A DNA stretch of 64,000 bases, from the NCBI RefSeq assembly GCF_011040385.1, contig NZ_JAAIKB010000004.1, positions 310,001 to 374,000 of the forward strand, given 5' to 3'. The DNA comes from Falsiroseomonas algicola. GTDB lineage: Bacteria > Pseudomonadota > Alphaproteobacteria > Acetobacterales > Acetobacteraceae. The notes below the pieces were generated by a model, which was not told the DNA's origin, searched no databases, and was given only the letters and a program-made list of their open reading frames with translations. Shown piece by piece: positions 16,575 to 24,361 of the stretch. A program made the position numbers and the translations under genes. Numbering within the stretch: position 1 is the stretch's first letter; every line of letters starts with the position of its first letter.

Positions 16575-16707
16575 CGGACCGCAACGCGGTCCGAGGCGCC
16601 GAACGGCGCCCGCCGGAAGTCCGTCACGCCGCAGGCGTGCCTTCGTCACGGTCACGGCGCTGCCGTGACGCCAAGGCCGCGGAGCGGCCGCCCGGCGCTT
16701 GAGGGCA
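16575..16707. repeat. Intergenic hairpin array, family B, copy 2
   Basis: A run of perfect or near-perfect hairpins: CGGACCGC-AAC-GCGGTCCG (16575-16593), GGCGCC-GAAC-GGCGCC, CACGCC-GCA-GGCGTG, GTCACGGC-GCT-GCCGTGAC and GGCCGC-GGA-GCGGCC. The blocks CCCGCCGGAAGTCCG and GCCCGGCGCTTGAGGGCA at its end are identical to those at 9834-9890. It fills most of the gap between ftsK and the small upstream gene (16482-16712); no gene is seen in that gap. Confidence 0.7.
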
Positions 16708-16712
16708 ATACA

Positions 16713-17039
16713 TCAAGCCGCGAGCGCCGCGTCCCGGGTCGCGACCAGGGCGGAGAGCATGGCATTGGCCTGCTTCACCGCCGCGGGTTCGCTGGCATCC
16801 ACATCGGCCACCTGCTCCTCCGCCGCGCCGACTCCGGCGTCGAGCTGTTCGCGCAGCGATTCCAGCGAGGCCGCCAGGTCGAACTTCTCATCCGTTTCGG
16901 CCAGCTGCCGCCATTCCGCGATGATGGCGTCCACCTCCCGCGCCATGCGGCCGGGCGCGACGCCGCGGCCGGCCAAGGCGAGAAGGCGTTGAAGGGCCGC
17001 GTCGATCGGGCGCGGCGCGCGGGGCTTCCGGGCTGCCAT
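16713..17039 (-). CDS. Small hypothetical protein under a LexA-box promoter
   Basis: A 108-residue protein with no recognised domain, signal peptide or membrane segment. A basic N-terminus (MAARKPRAPRPIDAALQRLL) is followed by acidic helical stretches (EVDAIIAEWRQLAETDEKFD, SLESLREQLDAGVGAAEEQV, then KQANAMLSALVATRD). The overall look is that of a small alpha-helical, possibly coiled-coil protein. Its promoter at 17067-17095 contains a perfect alphaproteobacterial SOS box, so DNA-damage induction is predicted. It lies upstream of ftsK on the same strand but is separated by a hairpin array. Function unknown; a role in division or repair is only a suggestion from regulation and position. Confidence 0.7.
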   Translation of the reverse strand: MAARKPRAPRPIDAALQRLLALAGRGVAPGRMAREVDAIIAEWRQLAETDEKFDLAASLESLREQLDAGVGAAEEQVADVDASEPAAVKQANAMLSALVATRDAALAA

Positions 17040-17066
17040 GGGGGTCTGTCCTGCGGGTTTGCGACA

Positions 17067-17095
17067 CGTGTAGCATGTTCGCTTTTCGTTCGCAA
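17067..17095 (-). promoter_or_regulatory. Promoter with LexA (SOS) box
   Basis: Read on the minus strand, TTGCGA (17095-17090) and TACACG (17072-17067) are spaced 17 bp and can serve as -35 and -10. The spacer carries GAAC-N7-GAAC, seen on the plus strand as GTTC at 17077-17080 and GTTC at 17088-17091. This direct repeat is the LexA operator of alphaproteobacteria. It lies about 28 bp upstream of the small gene's start codon at 17039. Confidence 0.7.
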
Positions 17096-17107
17096 ATGCC
17101 GCGAGTC

Positions 17108-17127
17108 GCGGGGGCTGCAGCCCCCGC
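17108..17127 (-). terminator. Perfect 20-bp palindrome after a Bug receptor gene
   Basis: A self-complementary 20-bp sequence centred on CTGCAG with G5/C5 flanks, 8 bp after the stop of the Bug receptor gene. It can form a stem and probably ends transcription of the 17135-21406 operon before the LexA-box promoter. Confidence 0.5.
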
Positions 17128-17134
17128 CATCCCC

Positions 17135-18124
17135 TCAGCGGCGTTCCGGCCCGATGCCGGACAGCCGCACCAGCTCCGCCCCCGCGGCGCGTTCGCGGGT
17201 GATGATCTCCGCGAATTCGGCCGGGGTATTGCCGATGCCGTTGAAGAAGTTAGGCGCCAGCACGCGGGCGCGGAAATCCTCGTTGGTCACCACGGTGCGA
17301 ACGGCACGGGCCATGCCGTCCTGGATCGCGGGCGGCAGGTTCGCGGGCGCCGAGAGGCCCCACCAGGCGCCGCCATAGGGGTAGTCGTAGCCGAGTTCGC
17401 GCATCGAGGGCGTGTCCGGCAGTTCCGGATGCCGCGTGCCGCCCAGCATCGCCAGCGGCCTGAGGCGCCCCGCGCGGATCTGCGGCATGGCGAGCGCGAG
17501 GGCGGAGTAGCTGAACTGCACGCGGTCCGCGACCGTCTCCCGGATCGCGTCGCCGATGCCGCGGAAGGGGACATGCTCCATCTGGATGCCCTCCTTCGCC
17601 TTCAGCCATTCATAGAGGAGCTGCTGGGCGGAGCCGACGCCGGAGGAGCCGTAGTTCACGTCCCGCCGCCCGCGCGCCCAGGCCACCGCATCCTTCAGCG
17701 TGCCCGGCGGCACGGCGGGGGAGGAGACGAGGACGGAGGGCGCGGAAGCCATCTGCGTGATCGGCAGCAGCGAGGCGAAGCGCGCGAAGAGCTCTGGCTC
17801 CGCATGCGGCATCGTGGTCATCACCTCGATGTTCACGGCGCAGAAGGTGGTGCCGTCCGGCGCCGCCTGGGCGCAGGCCTCCAGCCCGATGACGCTGTTG
17901 CCGCCCGGCCGGTTCTCCACCACCACGGGCTGGCCGAGCTCGGCGCGCAGCCCCTCCGCGATGGCGCGCACCAGGATGTCGAGGTTGCCGCCCGGGGGCT
18001 GCGGCACGATGATCCGCATGGGCCGGCGCGGCCAGTCGGATTGCGCGAGCGCCGGCAGTGCGGGCAGCGTGGCGAGGCCCGCCAGCATCGCGCGGCGGGT
18101 CAGGGTTGCGCGGTTTCGCGTCAT
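17135..18124 (-). CDS. Bug-family tripartite tricarboxylate transporter receptor
   Basis: A 329-residue periplasmic receptor with an N-terminal signal (LTRRAMLAGLATLPALPALA, cleaved near ALAQS). The mature part begins WPRRPMRIIVPQPPGGNLD and contains VVVENRPGGNSVIG. The loop PQPPGGNLD in place of the commoner PFPPGG(T/S)xD suggests a distinct ligand. It is the last gene of the minus-strand operon that also encodes an extradiol dioxygenase-like VOC protein, an FAD hydroxylase and an FAH-family hydrolase. It therefore probably binds the aromatic or organic acid that the operon degrades. Confidence 0.9.
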   Translation of the reverse strand: MTRNRATLTRRAMLAGLATLPALPALAQSDWPRRPMRIIVPQPPGGNLDILVRAIAEGLRAELGQPVVVENRPGGNSVIGLEACAQAAPDGTTFCAVNIEVMTTMPHAEPELFARFASLLPITQMASAPSVLVSSPAVPPGTLKDAVAWARGRRDVNYGSSGVGSAQQLLYEWLKAKEGIQMEHVPFRGIGDAIRETVADRVQFSYSALALAMPQIRAGRLRPLAMLGGTRHPELPDTPSMRELGYDYPYGGAWWGLSAPANLPPAIQDGMARAVRTVVTNEDFRARVLAPNFFNGIGNTPAEFAEIITRERAAGAELVRLSGIGPERR

Positions 18125-18153
18125 GGTTCGTGTCCTCCCTTCCAGTGGTGGTT

Positions 18154-18999
18154 TCAGGTTTCGTCGACGACGGTGTTGGTCAGCAGGCCGACGCCCTCGA
18201 TCTCCACATCGACGACGTCGCCGGGCTTCAGCCAGAGCGGGGGCGTGCGCTTGGCGCCGACGCCGCCGGGCGTGCCGGTCGCGATCACGTCACCGGGCTC
18301 GAGCCGCGTGAAGGTGGAGCAGTAGGCGATCTGCGTCGGGATATCGAAGAGCATTTCCTCCAGCTTCGCGTCCTGGACGACCTGGCCGTTGACGCGGGTC
18401 TGCAGGCGCTGGGGCCCGATCGGGCCCAGTTCGTCGGGCGTCACCATCCATGGGCCGAAGGGGCCAGTCCCGCAAAAGTTCTTGCCGGGGGTGAACTGGT
18501 GGGTGTGGCGCTGCCAGTCGCGCACGCTGCCATCATTGTAGCAGGCATAGCCCGCGACCTGCGCGAAGGCGTCGGCCTTCGAGACATGGCGGCAGGAGGT
18601 GCCGATGATGACGGCCAATTCGCCTTCGTAGTCGAAATCCGTGGAGACCGTCGGCCGCACCAGCGGCGCCTGATGGCCCACCTGGCTGTTCGCGAAGCGG
18701 GTGAAGATGGTGGGGTTGCCGACGACGCTGCGCCCCGTCTCCTTCCGGTGCTCCTCATAGTTCAGCCCGATGCAGAGGATCTTCTCGGGGTTGGGAATGA
18801 CGGGCAGCCACTCGATGGCATCGAGCGCGATCCGCGGCGCGCCGGCGGCCGCATCGCGCACCGCATCCAGCGCACCAGCCGCGATCACCGACTTCAGGTC
18901 GGGCAACTGCGTCAGGACGGCGCCGACATCATGGATGACGCCGTCGCCGACGACGCCCCAGCTGGTGCGGCCCTGGTGGCGGAAGGTGGCGAGCTTCAT
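18154..18999 (-). CDS. Fumarylacetoacetate hydrolase-family protein
   Basis: A 281-residue protein starting MKLATFRHQGRTSWGVVGDG. The C-terminal FAH domain is clear: ILCIGLNYEEHRKETGR, DFDYEGELAVIIGTSCRHV (metal-binding glutamates), CYNDGSVRDWQRHTHQFTPG, and RLEPGDVIATGTPGGVG. The family hydrolyses C-C bonds in fumarylpyruvate, acylpyruvates or 2-hydroxy-dienoates, and some act as decarboxylase/isomerases. It sits right after the FAD monooxygenase with start and stop overlapping (ATGA) in an operon with a VOC dioxygenase-like gene. It is well placed to process the ring-cleavage product. Confidence 0.9.
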   Translation of the reverse strand: MKLATFRHQGRTSWGVVGDGVIHDVGAVLTQLPDLKSVIAAGALDAVRDAAAGAPRIALDAIEWLPVIPNPEKILCIGLNYEEHRKETGRSVVGNPTIFTRFANSQVGHQAPLVRPTVSTDFDYEGELAVIIGTSCRHVSKADAFAQVAGYACYNDGSVRDWQRHTHQFTPGKNFCGTGPFGPWMVTPDELGPIGPQRLQTRVNGQVVQDAKLEEMLFDIPTQIAYCSTFTRLEPGDVIATGTPGGVGAKRTPPLWLKPGDVVDVEIEGVGLLTNTVVDET

Positions 19000-20507
19000 G
19001 CGGGTTCCTTCACGGGATGCAGCACGGCCGCCAGCGCGGCCCGCAGGGATTGCAGCGCCGCCGCATCGGCGGCGACGCCATGGACGTAGTGGTCGGGGCG
19101 GATGAGGGCGGCGCGCACGCCATGGCGCGCGAACCAGGCGGCCACGATGCCGTCCCGCTCCTCCAGGCCTGGGCCCTCGGCACCGTGTGGCTTGATGCGC
19201 GTGGCGCCGGGCATCTCGCCGATCGAGACCACCCGCCAGCCATGGCCGAGCACCCGATCCATCAGCACCCACTCGCCCTGGTATCGAATGAAGGGCTGCG
19301 GGAAGAGCGTGCCCTGCGCGGGGTGCGGCGGATCGGCCAGGAAGCCGGTCTCCAGCGGAGGCACGATCTCCTGCCGCGTCACCACGGGCGGGGTGCCGCC
19401 GCCCTGCGCGATCAGGGCCGCGTCGCGCGCGGCGGCGGCTACGGGATCGCGTTCGCAGATCTGCTGGCCGATCTTCTTGATGCGCGCGGTCAGCGTGCGG
19501 ACGTGTTGCGCGCGCTCCGCCGCATAGCTGTCCAGCAGCGCGGGCGCCGCGCCATCCCGCACCGCCGCCAGCTTCCACACCAGGTTGGAGACATCCCGCA
19601 GCCCCTGGCACATGCCCTGGCCGATGAAGGGCGGCTGCTGGTGCGCCGCATCGCCGGCCAGGAAGATGCGCCCCTTCCGCCACTCAGCCGCGACCAGCGC
19701 GTGGAAGCGGTAGCTCGCCGCGCGCCAGAGCGTGGCATCGCCGGGCGAGAGCCAGCGCGATAGCAGCGCCCAGACGGCATCGGGCTGCTGCATCGCCTTC
19801 GGGTCCTCTCCGGCGTTCAGCATGATCTCGAAGCGGCGATGACTACCGGGCCCGACGATGTAGGTGATGGGGCGCGCGGGGTCGCAGAACTGCGCGGCGT
19901 TCGCTGGCAGCTTTCTCAAACCGCTCTCTCCGACCCGCAAATCCACCACCAGCCAGGGCTCGTCGAAGACCAAATCCTCGAAGCGGATGCCGAGCGCGCT
20001 GCGCGTGAAGCTGGAGGCGCCGTCGCAGGCGATGACCGTGTCGGCGGTGACCTCTCGCTCGCCTTGCGCATCGCGCAGGCGCAGCGTGACGCGATCCGCG
20101 TCCTGGCTGATGGCGACAAGTTCCGTGCCGAGCTCCACCGTGACGCCCGGCATCGCTGTGGCATGGGCGCGCAGCAGCGCCTCCACCGGCGGCTGGGTGA
20201 AGACCATGGTCGGCGTGAAGCCCATGGGATAGGGCGCGGGCACCATGTCGATACGGCGAATCAGCTGGCCTTCCGCGCCGAAATGCTCGCTGGCCGGGAA
20301 GGGCGCGGTGTGGGGCAGCACCGCCTCCGCCACGCCCAGATTGTCCAGCAGCCGCATGATCTCATGGTCGATCGCGATGGCGCGCGGCTTGTCATAGACC
20401 TCCGTCGCGCGATCGATCGCCAGCGTCTCGAAGCCGTGCTGCCCGAGCAGCGCGGTGGCGACGGCGCCGGAGGGGCCGAAGCCGATGACGACGACGTCGT
20501 GATGCAT
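18996..20507 (-). CDS. FAD-dependent aromatic monooxygenase, MhpA-like
   Basis: A 503-residue class A flavoprotein hydroxylase. The FAD dinucleotide fold begins HHDVVVIGFGPSGAVATALL. The DG motif is VIACDGASSFTRSALG, and the GD motif GRIFLAGDAAHQQPPFIGQG binds FAD ribityl. The C-terminal thioredoxin-like domain typical of MhpA/PheA proteins is present in shortened form. The ATG at 20507 immediately precedes the fold; the upstream frame is not needed. Such enzymes hydroxylate phenols or 3-(3-hydroxyphenyl)propionate-like acids with NAD(P)H and oxygen. The neighbouring VOC protein (8 bp upstream) and FAH-family hydrolase make a meta-cleavage route likely. Confidence 0.88.
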   Translation of the reverse strand: MHHDVVVIGFGPSGAVATALLGQHGFETLAIDRATEVYDKPRAIAIDHEIMRLLDNLGVAEAVLPHTAPFPASEHFGAEGQLIRRIDMVPAPYPMGFTPTMVFTQPPVEALLRAHATAMPGVTVELGTELVAISQDADRVTLRLRDAQGEREVTADTVIACDGASSFTRSALGIRFEDLVFDEPWLVVDLRVGESGLRKLPANAAQFCDPARPITYIVGPGSHRRFEIMLNAGEDPKAMQQPDAVWALLSRWLSPGDATLWRAASYRFHALVAAEWRKGRIFLAGDAAHQQPPFIGQGMCQGLRDVSNLVWKLAAVRDGAAPALLDSYAAERAQHVRTLTARIKKIGQQICERDPVAAAARDAALIAQGGGTPPVVTRQEIVPPLETGFLADPPHPAQGTLFPQPFIRYQGEWVLMDRVLGHGWRVVSIGEMPGATRIKPHGAEGPGLEERDGIVAAWFARHGVRAALIRPDHYVHGVAADAAALQSLRAALAAVLHPVKEPA

Positions 20508-20515
20508 CGGCGACT

Positions 20516-21406
20516 TCACGCGAACCGGATGGCGAGCTGGGCCTTCTTCGTCGTCTCCGGCTTGGGCGGCGCGATGCCCCACTGGTCCGTGCGGCCGGGC
20601 GGCCAGGTCCAGTGGTCCGGCCCGCGGGCGACATGGTCGTCCCCCACCTGCTCAACCTCCGCCGTGTATTCGATGACGATGCCGAAGGGATCGATGAAAT
20701 AGGCGAAGACATTGTCGCCCGGCCCGTGCCGGCCGACGCCCCAGGCGATGGGGAAGCCCGCATCGATCATGCGGCCCGCCCCGCGCATCACGCATTCCCA
20801 GCCCGGCATATTGAAGGCCACATGGTTCAGCCCGTCGACCGGCGCCTCCGCCAGCACCACGGCATGATGGTCGCTGTTGCAGCGCTCGAAGGCCATCAGC
20901 TTGGAGCGGTCCGCCAGCCTGAAGCCGAGCCCGGCTTCGAAGAAGCGCGCGGTCGCGTCCACGTCGCGGCAGTTCAGATTCACATGTGCCAGGCGATCCG
21001 GCGTGTCGCGGGTAGGCGCATCGGGCGCGCGGCGCTCGTCGCCGGCAACGATGCGGAAGACGGAGCCTGCGGGGTCGCGCAGCGTGAAGGCGAGCCCGCC
21101 GCCCGGCTCGGCCAGCGGCGCCGGCTGCGCGAGCACGGCGGCACCCTGCGCCAGCGCCATGCCCAGCACCTGGTGCAGCGCGCCGTTATCCACCGCGCGG
21201 AAGGTGACGGAGCGGATCGCGGCCTCTGCCCCCGGGTGCAGCGCCAGCACGTGGTGGTCGTCGCCCGTCGCGTGCAGCCAGACGGACCCGCCGTCCCGCG
21301 CGGCGACCTTCAGCCCCCAGATGGTCGTGTAGAAGCGCTCCGCCGTCACGAGGTCCGGCACCTGCAGATCCACGCTGCGCAGCGCCGTCACCGGAAATCC
21401 GCTCAT
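20516..21406 (-). CDS. Two-domain VOC protein, type I extradiol dioxygenase-like
   Basis: A 296-residue protein with two VOC modules. The first starts ALRSVDLQVPDLVTAERFY; the second starts RLAHVNLNCRDVDATARFF. Possible metal ligands match type I extradiol dioxygenases: His in LAHVNLN, His in GLNHVAFNM and Glu in IVIEYTAE. The start at 21406 has GGAG spaced seven bases upstream. It is the first gene of the operon VOC, hydroxylase, FAH hydrolase, Bug receptor, and is divergent from a GntR regulator. Ring cleavage of a catechol formed by the hydroxylase is the most economical role, but other VOC functions cannot be excluded. Confidence 0.85.
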   Translation of the reverse strand: MSGFPVTALRSVDLQVPDLVTAERFYTTIWGLKVAARDGGSVWLHATGDDHHVLALHPGAEAAIRSVTFRAVDNGALHQVLGMALAQGAAVLAQPAPLAEPGGGLAFTLRDPAGSVFRIVAGDERRAPDAPTRDTPDRLAHVNLNCRDVDATARFFEAGLGFRLADRSKLMAFERCNSDHHAVVLAEAPVDGLNHVAFNMPGWECVMRGAGRMIDAGFPIAWGVGRHGPGDNVFAYFIDPFGIVIEYTAEVEQVGDDHVARGPDHWTWPPGRTDQWGIAPPKPETTKKAQLAIRFA

Positions 21407-21493
21407 CGGCCGCTCCATCCGCCGGGCACTTCAGGCCCGGTTCCAACCCTGACCCCGTGATGGATGATGCATATTGCCCGGCGTGTAAACCCC

Positions 21494-21505
21494 AATGTAT
21501 ATATT
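21494..21505. promoter_or_regulatory. Candidate GntR/FCD operator in divergent intergenic region
   Basis: AATGTATATATT, flanked by CCCC and CGGGG, forms an imperfect palindrome close to the ATGTATACAT-type sites of FCD-class GntR repressors. It lies between the divergent VOC gene and the GntR gene, 23 bp from the regulator's start, where it could block both promoters. A second AT-rich patch (GATGATGCATATTG) lies about 20 bp away. Confidence 0.45.
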
Positions 21506-21527
21506 TCGGGGAGAGGGAGCCCTTTGT

Positions 21528-22217
21528 ATGTCAGTCGAGCCGGAGCGGCCGGTCAGCGTCCCCCGCGGCGTCACCCACGCCACCAGCGTCTATGAGCGCA
21601 TCCGCGCCGACATCTTGGCGGGACGCCTGCTGCCGGGGCGGCGGCTGGCCATCAAGGTGATGATGGAGAGCTACGAGATCGGCCAGACTCCCTTGCGGGA
21701 GGCGCTGAACCGCCTGGCCGCGGACGGCCTGGTCGCGGCGGAGGACCAGCGCGGCTTCACCGTGCCCGGTATCAGCGCGGAGGAATTGCTGGAACTGACG
21801 CGCACGCGCTGCTGGCTGGAGGAACGCGCCTTGCGCGAGTCGATGGCCGCCGCCACGCCTTCCTGGGAGGAAGCGGTTCTGCTGGCCGGCCATCGCCTGT
21901 CCCGGACGCCCCGCGAGCCGGACGACCCGACCTGGGAAGCTCGGCATCGCGACTTCCACCGCACGCTGGTGGGGAATTGCGGGTCGCGCTGGCTCGTCGG
22001 CTTCTGCGACCAGCTCACGGACCGGCACCAGCGCTATCGCAAGCTGGCCGCCATCCGCGCCTTCCCCGTGCGGGATGTGGAGGCCGAGCACCGCGCCATC
22101 CAGGACGCCGTGCTGGCCCGGGATGCGGATCACGCGGTGGCGCTGCTGACGCAGCACTACACCGCCACGGCCCGCATCATCCTGGACGACGAGTCGATCT
22201 TCCCCAGGGCGGCGTGA
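21528..22217 (+). CDS. GntR-family (FCD) transcriptional regulator
   Basis: A 229-residue regulator. The N-terminal winged helix reads TSVYERIRADILAGRLLPGR, then YEIGQTPLREALNRLAADGL, the classic GntR recognition helix. The C-terminal all-helical FCD ligand domain includes RCWLEERALRESMA, RHRDFHRTLVGNCGSRWL and EHRAIQDAVLARDADHAVAL, with the conserved metal-binding Asp/His pattern. The ATG at 21528 fits the HTH and has GGGAG upstream; an alternative start at 21495 would overlap the putative operator. Divergent from the ring-cleavage operon, it is most likely its repressor and its own autoregulator. Confidence 0.92.
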   Translation: MSVEPERPVSVPRGVTHATSVYERIRADILAGRLLPGRRLAIKVMMESYEIGQTPLREALNRLAADGLVAAEDQRGFTVPGISAEELLELTRTRCWLEERALRESMAAATPSWEEAVLLAGHRLSRTPREPDDPTWEARHRDFHRTLVGNCGSRWLVGFCDQLTDRHQRYRKLAAIRAFPVRDVEAEHRAIQDAVLARDADHAVALLTQHYTATARIILDDESIFPRAA

Positions 22218-22303
22218 GACGACAGGGCCCGGTTCCACCTGCACCCTTGCCAGCGCCGCGGAAGGGCTGTTCAACCCGCCGCTCCCAGTTTTCGCGGCGC
22301 AGC

Positions 22304-23548
22304 ATGCAACCCGTCATCGGTATCGACTTCGGCACGACCAACAGCGTGGTGACCGCGCTCCGGGCGGATGGCAGCGCGTCCGTGCTGCGCCATGCGGCGG
22401 ACGATGTCTTCCGCTCCGTCCTCTGCTTCTGGGCGGATGGCGCGGGCGTCACGCGCCACGCCGCCGGGCCGCGCGGGATCGAGGCCTATCTGGAAGACCC
22501 GCTCGACAGCCGCCTCATCATGTCGATGAAGAGCTATCTGGCGCAGAGAAGCTTCCAGGAGACGCGTATCTTCGGCCGCGCCTTCGGGCTGGAGGCCATC
22601 ATCGCGCTGTTCCTGCGCGACCTGCTGGAGCCCTTCGGCCCCGAGATGGCCGGCGCGCGCATCGTCGTCGGCCGGCCCGTGCGCTTCGTGGGCGAGAGCG
22701 CCGATGACGCCCTGGGCGAGTCCCGCCTGCGCGCCGCCTTCGCCGCGGCCGGGCTGCCGGATGTGCAGGTCGCGCTGGAACCCGCGGCGGCCGGGCAGCG
22801 CTTCGCCGCGGGGCTCGACCACCCCGCCACCGTGCTGGTGGCCGATTTCGGCGGCGGCACCAGCGACTTCTCCCTGCTGCGCTTCGACCCAGGCCCGCCG
22901 AAGCGCGTCACCGCACTCGGCCATGCCGGCGTGGGCGTCGCCGGCGACGCCTTCGACTACCGCATCATCGACAACGTCATCTCCCCCCTGCTCGGCAAGG
23001 GCGGCACCTATCGAGTCATGGGCAAACCCCTGCCCATCCCGCCCGCCTGGTTCACCAGCTTCGCCCGCTGGCACCTGCTCTCCCTGATGCGGGCGCCGAA
23101 GACGATGCGCGACATCGAACAGGTGATGCGTACGGCGGACCATCCCGAGCAGCTGGAACATCTGGTGCGGCTGGTGAAGGACGAGGCCGGCTACGCCCTC
23201 TACCGCGCCGTCTCCGCCGCCAAGGCCGCGCTTTCCGGCGAGGAGGACGTGGTGCTTCGCTTCAGCCATGACGATCTCGACATCGCCGCCCCCATCCATC
23301 GCGCGGATTTCGAGCGCTGGATCACGCCGGAACTGACGCGCATCGCCACGGCGGTCGATGCCGCGCTGGTGGATGCGCGCATCGCGCCCGGGGAGGTGGA
23401 CCGCGTCTTCCTGACCGGCGGCACCTCCCTCGTGCCTGCGGTGCGGCGGTTGTTCGCGGAGCGCTTCGGGGAGGAGAAGCTGGTGACTGGCGGCGAATTC
23501 GTCTCGGTGGCGGAGGGCCTGGCGCTGCTGGGTCGGGAAGCCGCGTGA
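22304..23548 (+). CDS. Hsp70-family ATPase, YegD-like (no substrate-binding domain)
   Basis: A 414-residue actin-fold ATPase. Phosphate 1 motif is VIGIDFGTTNSVV, phosphate 2 is VLVADFGGGTSDFSLL, and the adenosine motif is VFLTGGTSLVPAVRRLF. It stops where the DnaK substrate-binding domain would start, as in E. coli YegD. An inserted region (RVMGKPLPIPPAWFTSFARW) is typical of that group. YegD-like proteins are putative chaperone ATPases of unknown client range. Its TGA overlaps the ATG of the following transporter gene by one base, so the two are co-transcribed. Confidence 0.9.
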   Translation: MQPVIGIDFGTTNSVVTALRADGSASVLRHAADDVFRSVLCFWADGAGVTRHAAGPRGIEAYLEDPLDSRLIMSMKSYLAQRSFQETRIFGRAFGLEAIIALFLRDLLEPFGPEMAGARIVVGRPVRFVGESADDALGESRLRAAFAAAGLPDVQVALEPAAAGQRFAAGLDHPATVLVADFGGGTSDFSLLRFDPGPPKRVTALGHAGVGVAGDAFDYRIIDNVISPLLGKGGTYRVMGKPLPIPPAWFTSFARWHLLSLMRAPKTMRDIEQVMRTADHPEQLEHLVRLVKDEAGYALYRAVSAAKAALSGEEDVVLRFSHDDLDIAAPIHRADFERWITPELTRIATAVDAALVDARIAPGEVDRVFLTGGTSLVPAVRRLFAERFGEEKLVTGGEFVSVAEGLALLGREAA

Positions 23549-24306
23549 TGGATCCCGCCGCGATGCTGCTGCTCGCGGCGGGCGGCGCGGCCATCGGCGC
23601 GGTGGGCGGGTTGCTCGGCATCGGCGGCGGCGTCATCGCCGTGCCGCTGCTGCTGGAAGTGCTGGCCGCGCGTGGCCTGCCGCCGGATGCCGCGACGCCG
23701 ATCGCCATCGGCACGGCGCAGGCAGTGATCCTGCTGTCCTCGGTCTCCGCCGCGCTGGCGCATCACCGCCGCGGCAGCGTGGACGCGGGCCTGCTGCGTG
23801 CCTGGCTGCCCGCGGTGGCGCTGGGTGGGCTGGCCGGGCTGGCGCTGTCGCCCCTCCTGCCCGTGACCTTGTCCCTCGCCAGCTTCGCCCTGGTCAGCCT
23901 GGCGCTGGCGATCAGCCTCTTGCGACCCGCGGCTGCCGCGACCGGGACCGAAATCCCCCGCGGCCCCCTCCCCCCCGCCGCCATCGGCCTGCTGTCCTCG
24001 GCACTCGGCGTCGGCGCGGGCACGCTGAGCGGGCCTGTGCTGGGGATGCTGGGCGTGCCGCTCACCAGGGCCATCGGCGCCGGTGCGGTCTTCAACCTGG
24101 CCGTCGCCACGCCGGCCGCCATCGGCTTCGGCGCCATGGGGATGGTGGACATCCCCGCCACGCTGCTGCTGGCCCTGCCCGCCATGGCGACGGCGCCCGG
24201 CTTCGCGAAACTCGCCGCCCGCCTGCCCGTCGGACGGCTGCGCCTGGCCTTCGCGCTGTGCCTGCTGGCGATCGCGGCGCGCGTGGGGATGCGGCTGCTG
24301 GGGTGA
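23548..24306 (+). CDS. TauE/SafE-family membrane transporter
   Basis: A 252-residue integral membrane protein with about seven to eight hydrophobic segments. The family signature GAVGGLLGIGGGVIAVPLLL is at the N-terminus, and the half-repeat ALGVGAGTLSGPVLGMLGVP is in the second half. Members export sulfite, sulfonates or other organic anions. The ATG at 23548 overlaps the upstream TGA. No sulfonate enzymes are near, so the substrate is open. A hairpin follows its stop. Confidence 0.9.
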   Translation: MDPAAMLLLAAGGAAIGAVGGLLGIGGGVIAVPLLLEVLAARGLPPDAATPIAIGTAQAVILLSSVSAALAHHRRGSVDAGLLRAWLPAVALGGLAGLALSPLLPVTLSLASFALVSLALAISLLRPAAAATGTEIPRGPLPPAAIGLLSSALGVGAGTLSGPVLGMLGVPLTRAIGAGAVFNLAVATPAAIGFGAMGMVDIPATLLLALPAMATAPGFAKLAARLPVGRLRLAFALCLLAIAARVGMRLLG

Positions 24307-24322
24307 AGGCGCGCGGCTTCGT

Positions 24323-24344
24323 GGAAAGGGGCGGAGCCCTTTCC
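24323..24344. terminator. Hairpin between convergent genes
   Basis: GGAAAGGG-GCGGAG-CCCTTTCC, extended by an outer CTTCG/CGAAG pairing. It lies in the 55-bp gap between the TauE/SafE gene and the convergent dehydrogenase gene and could terminate both. Confidence 0.6.
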
Positions 24345-24361
24345 CCCGAAGCGACCTGCCC

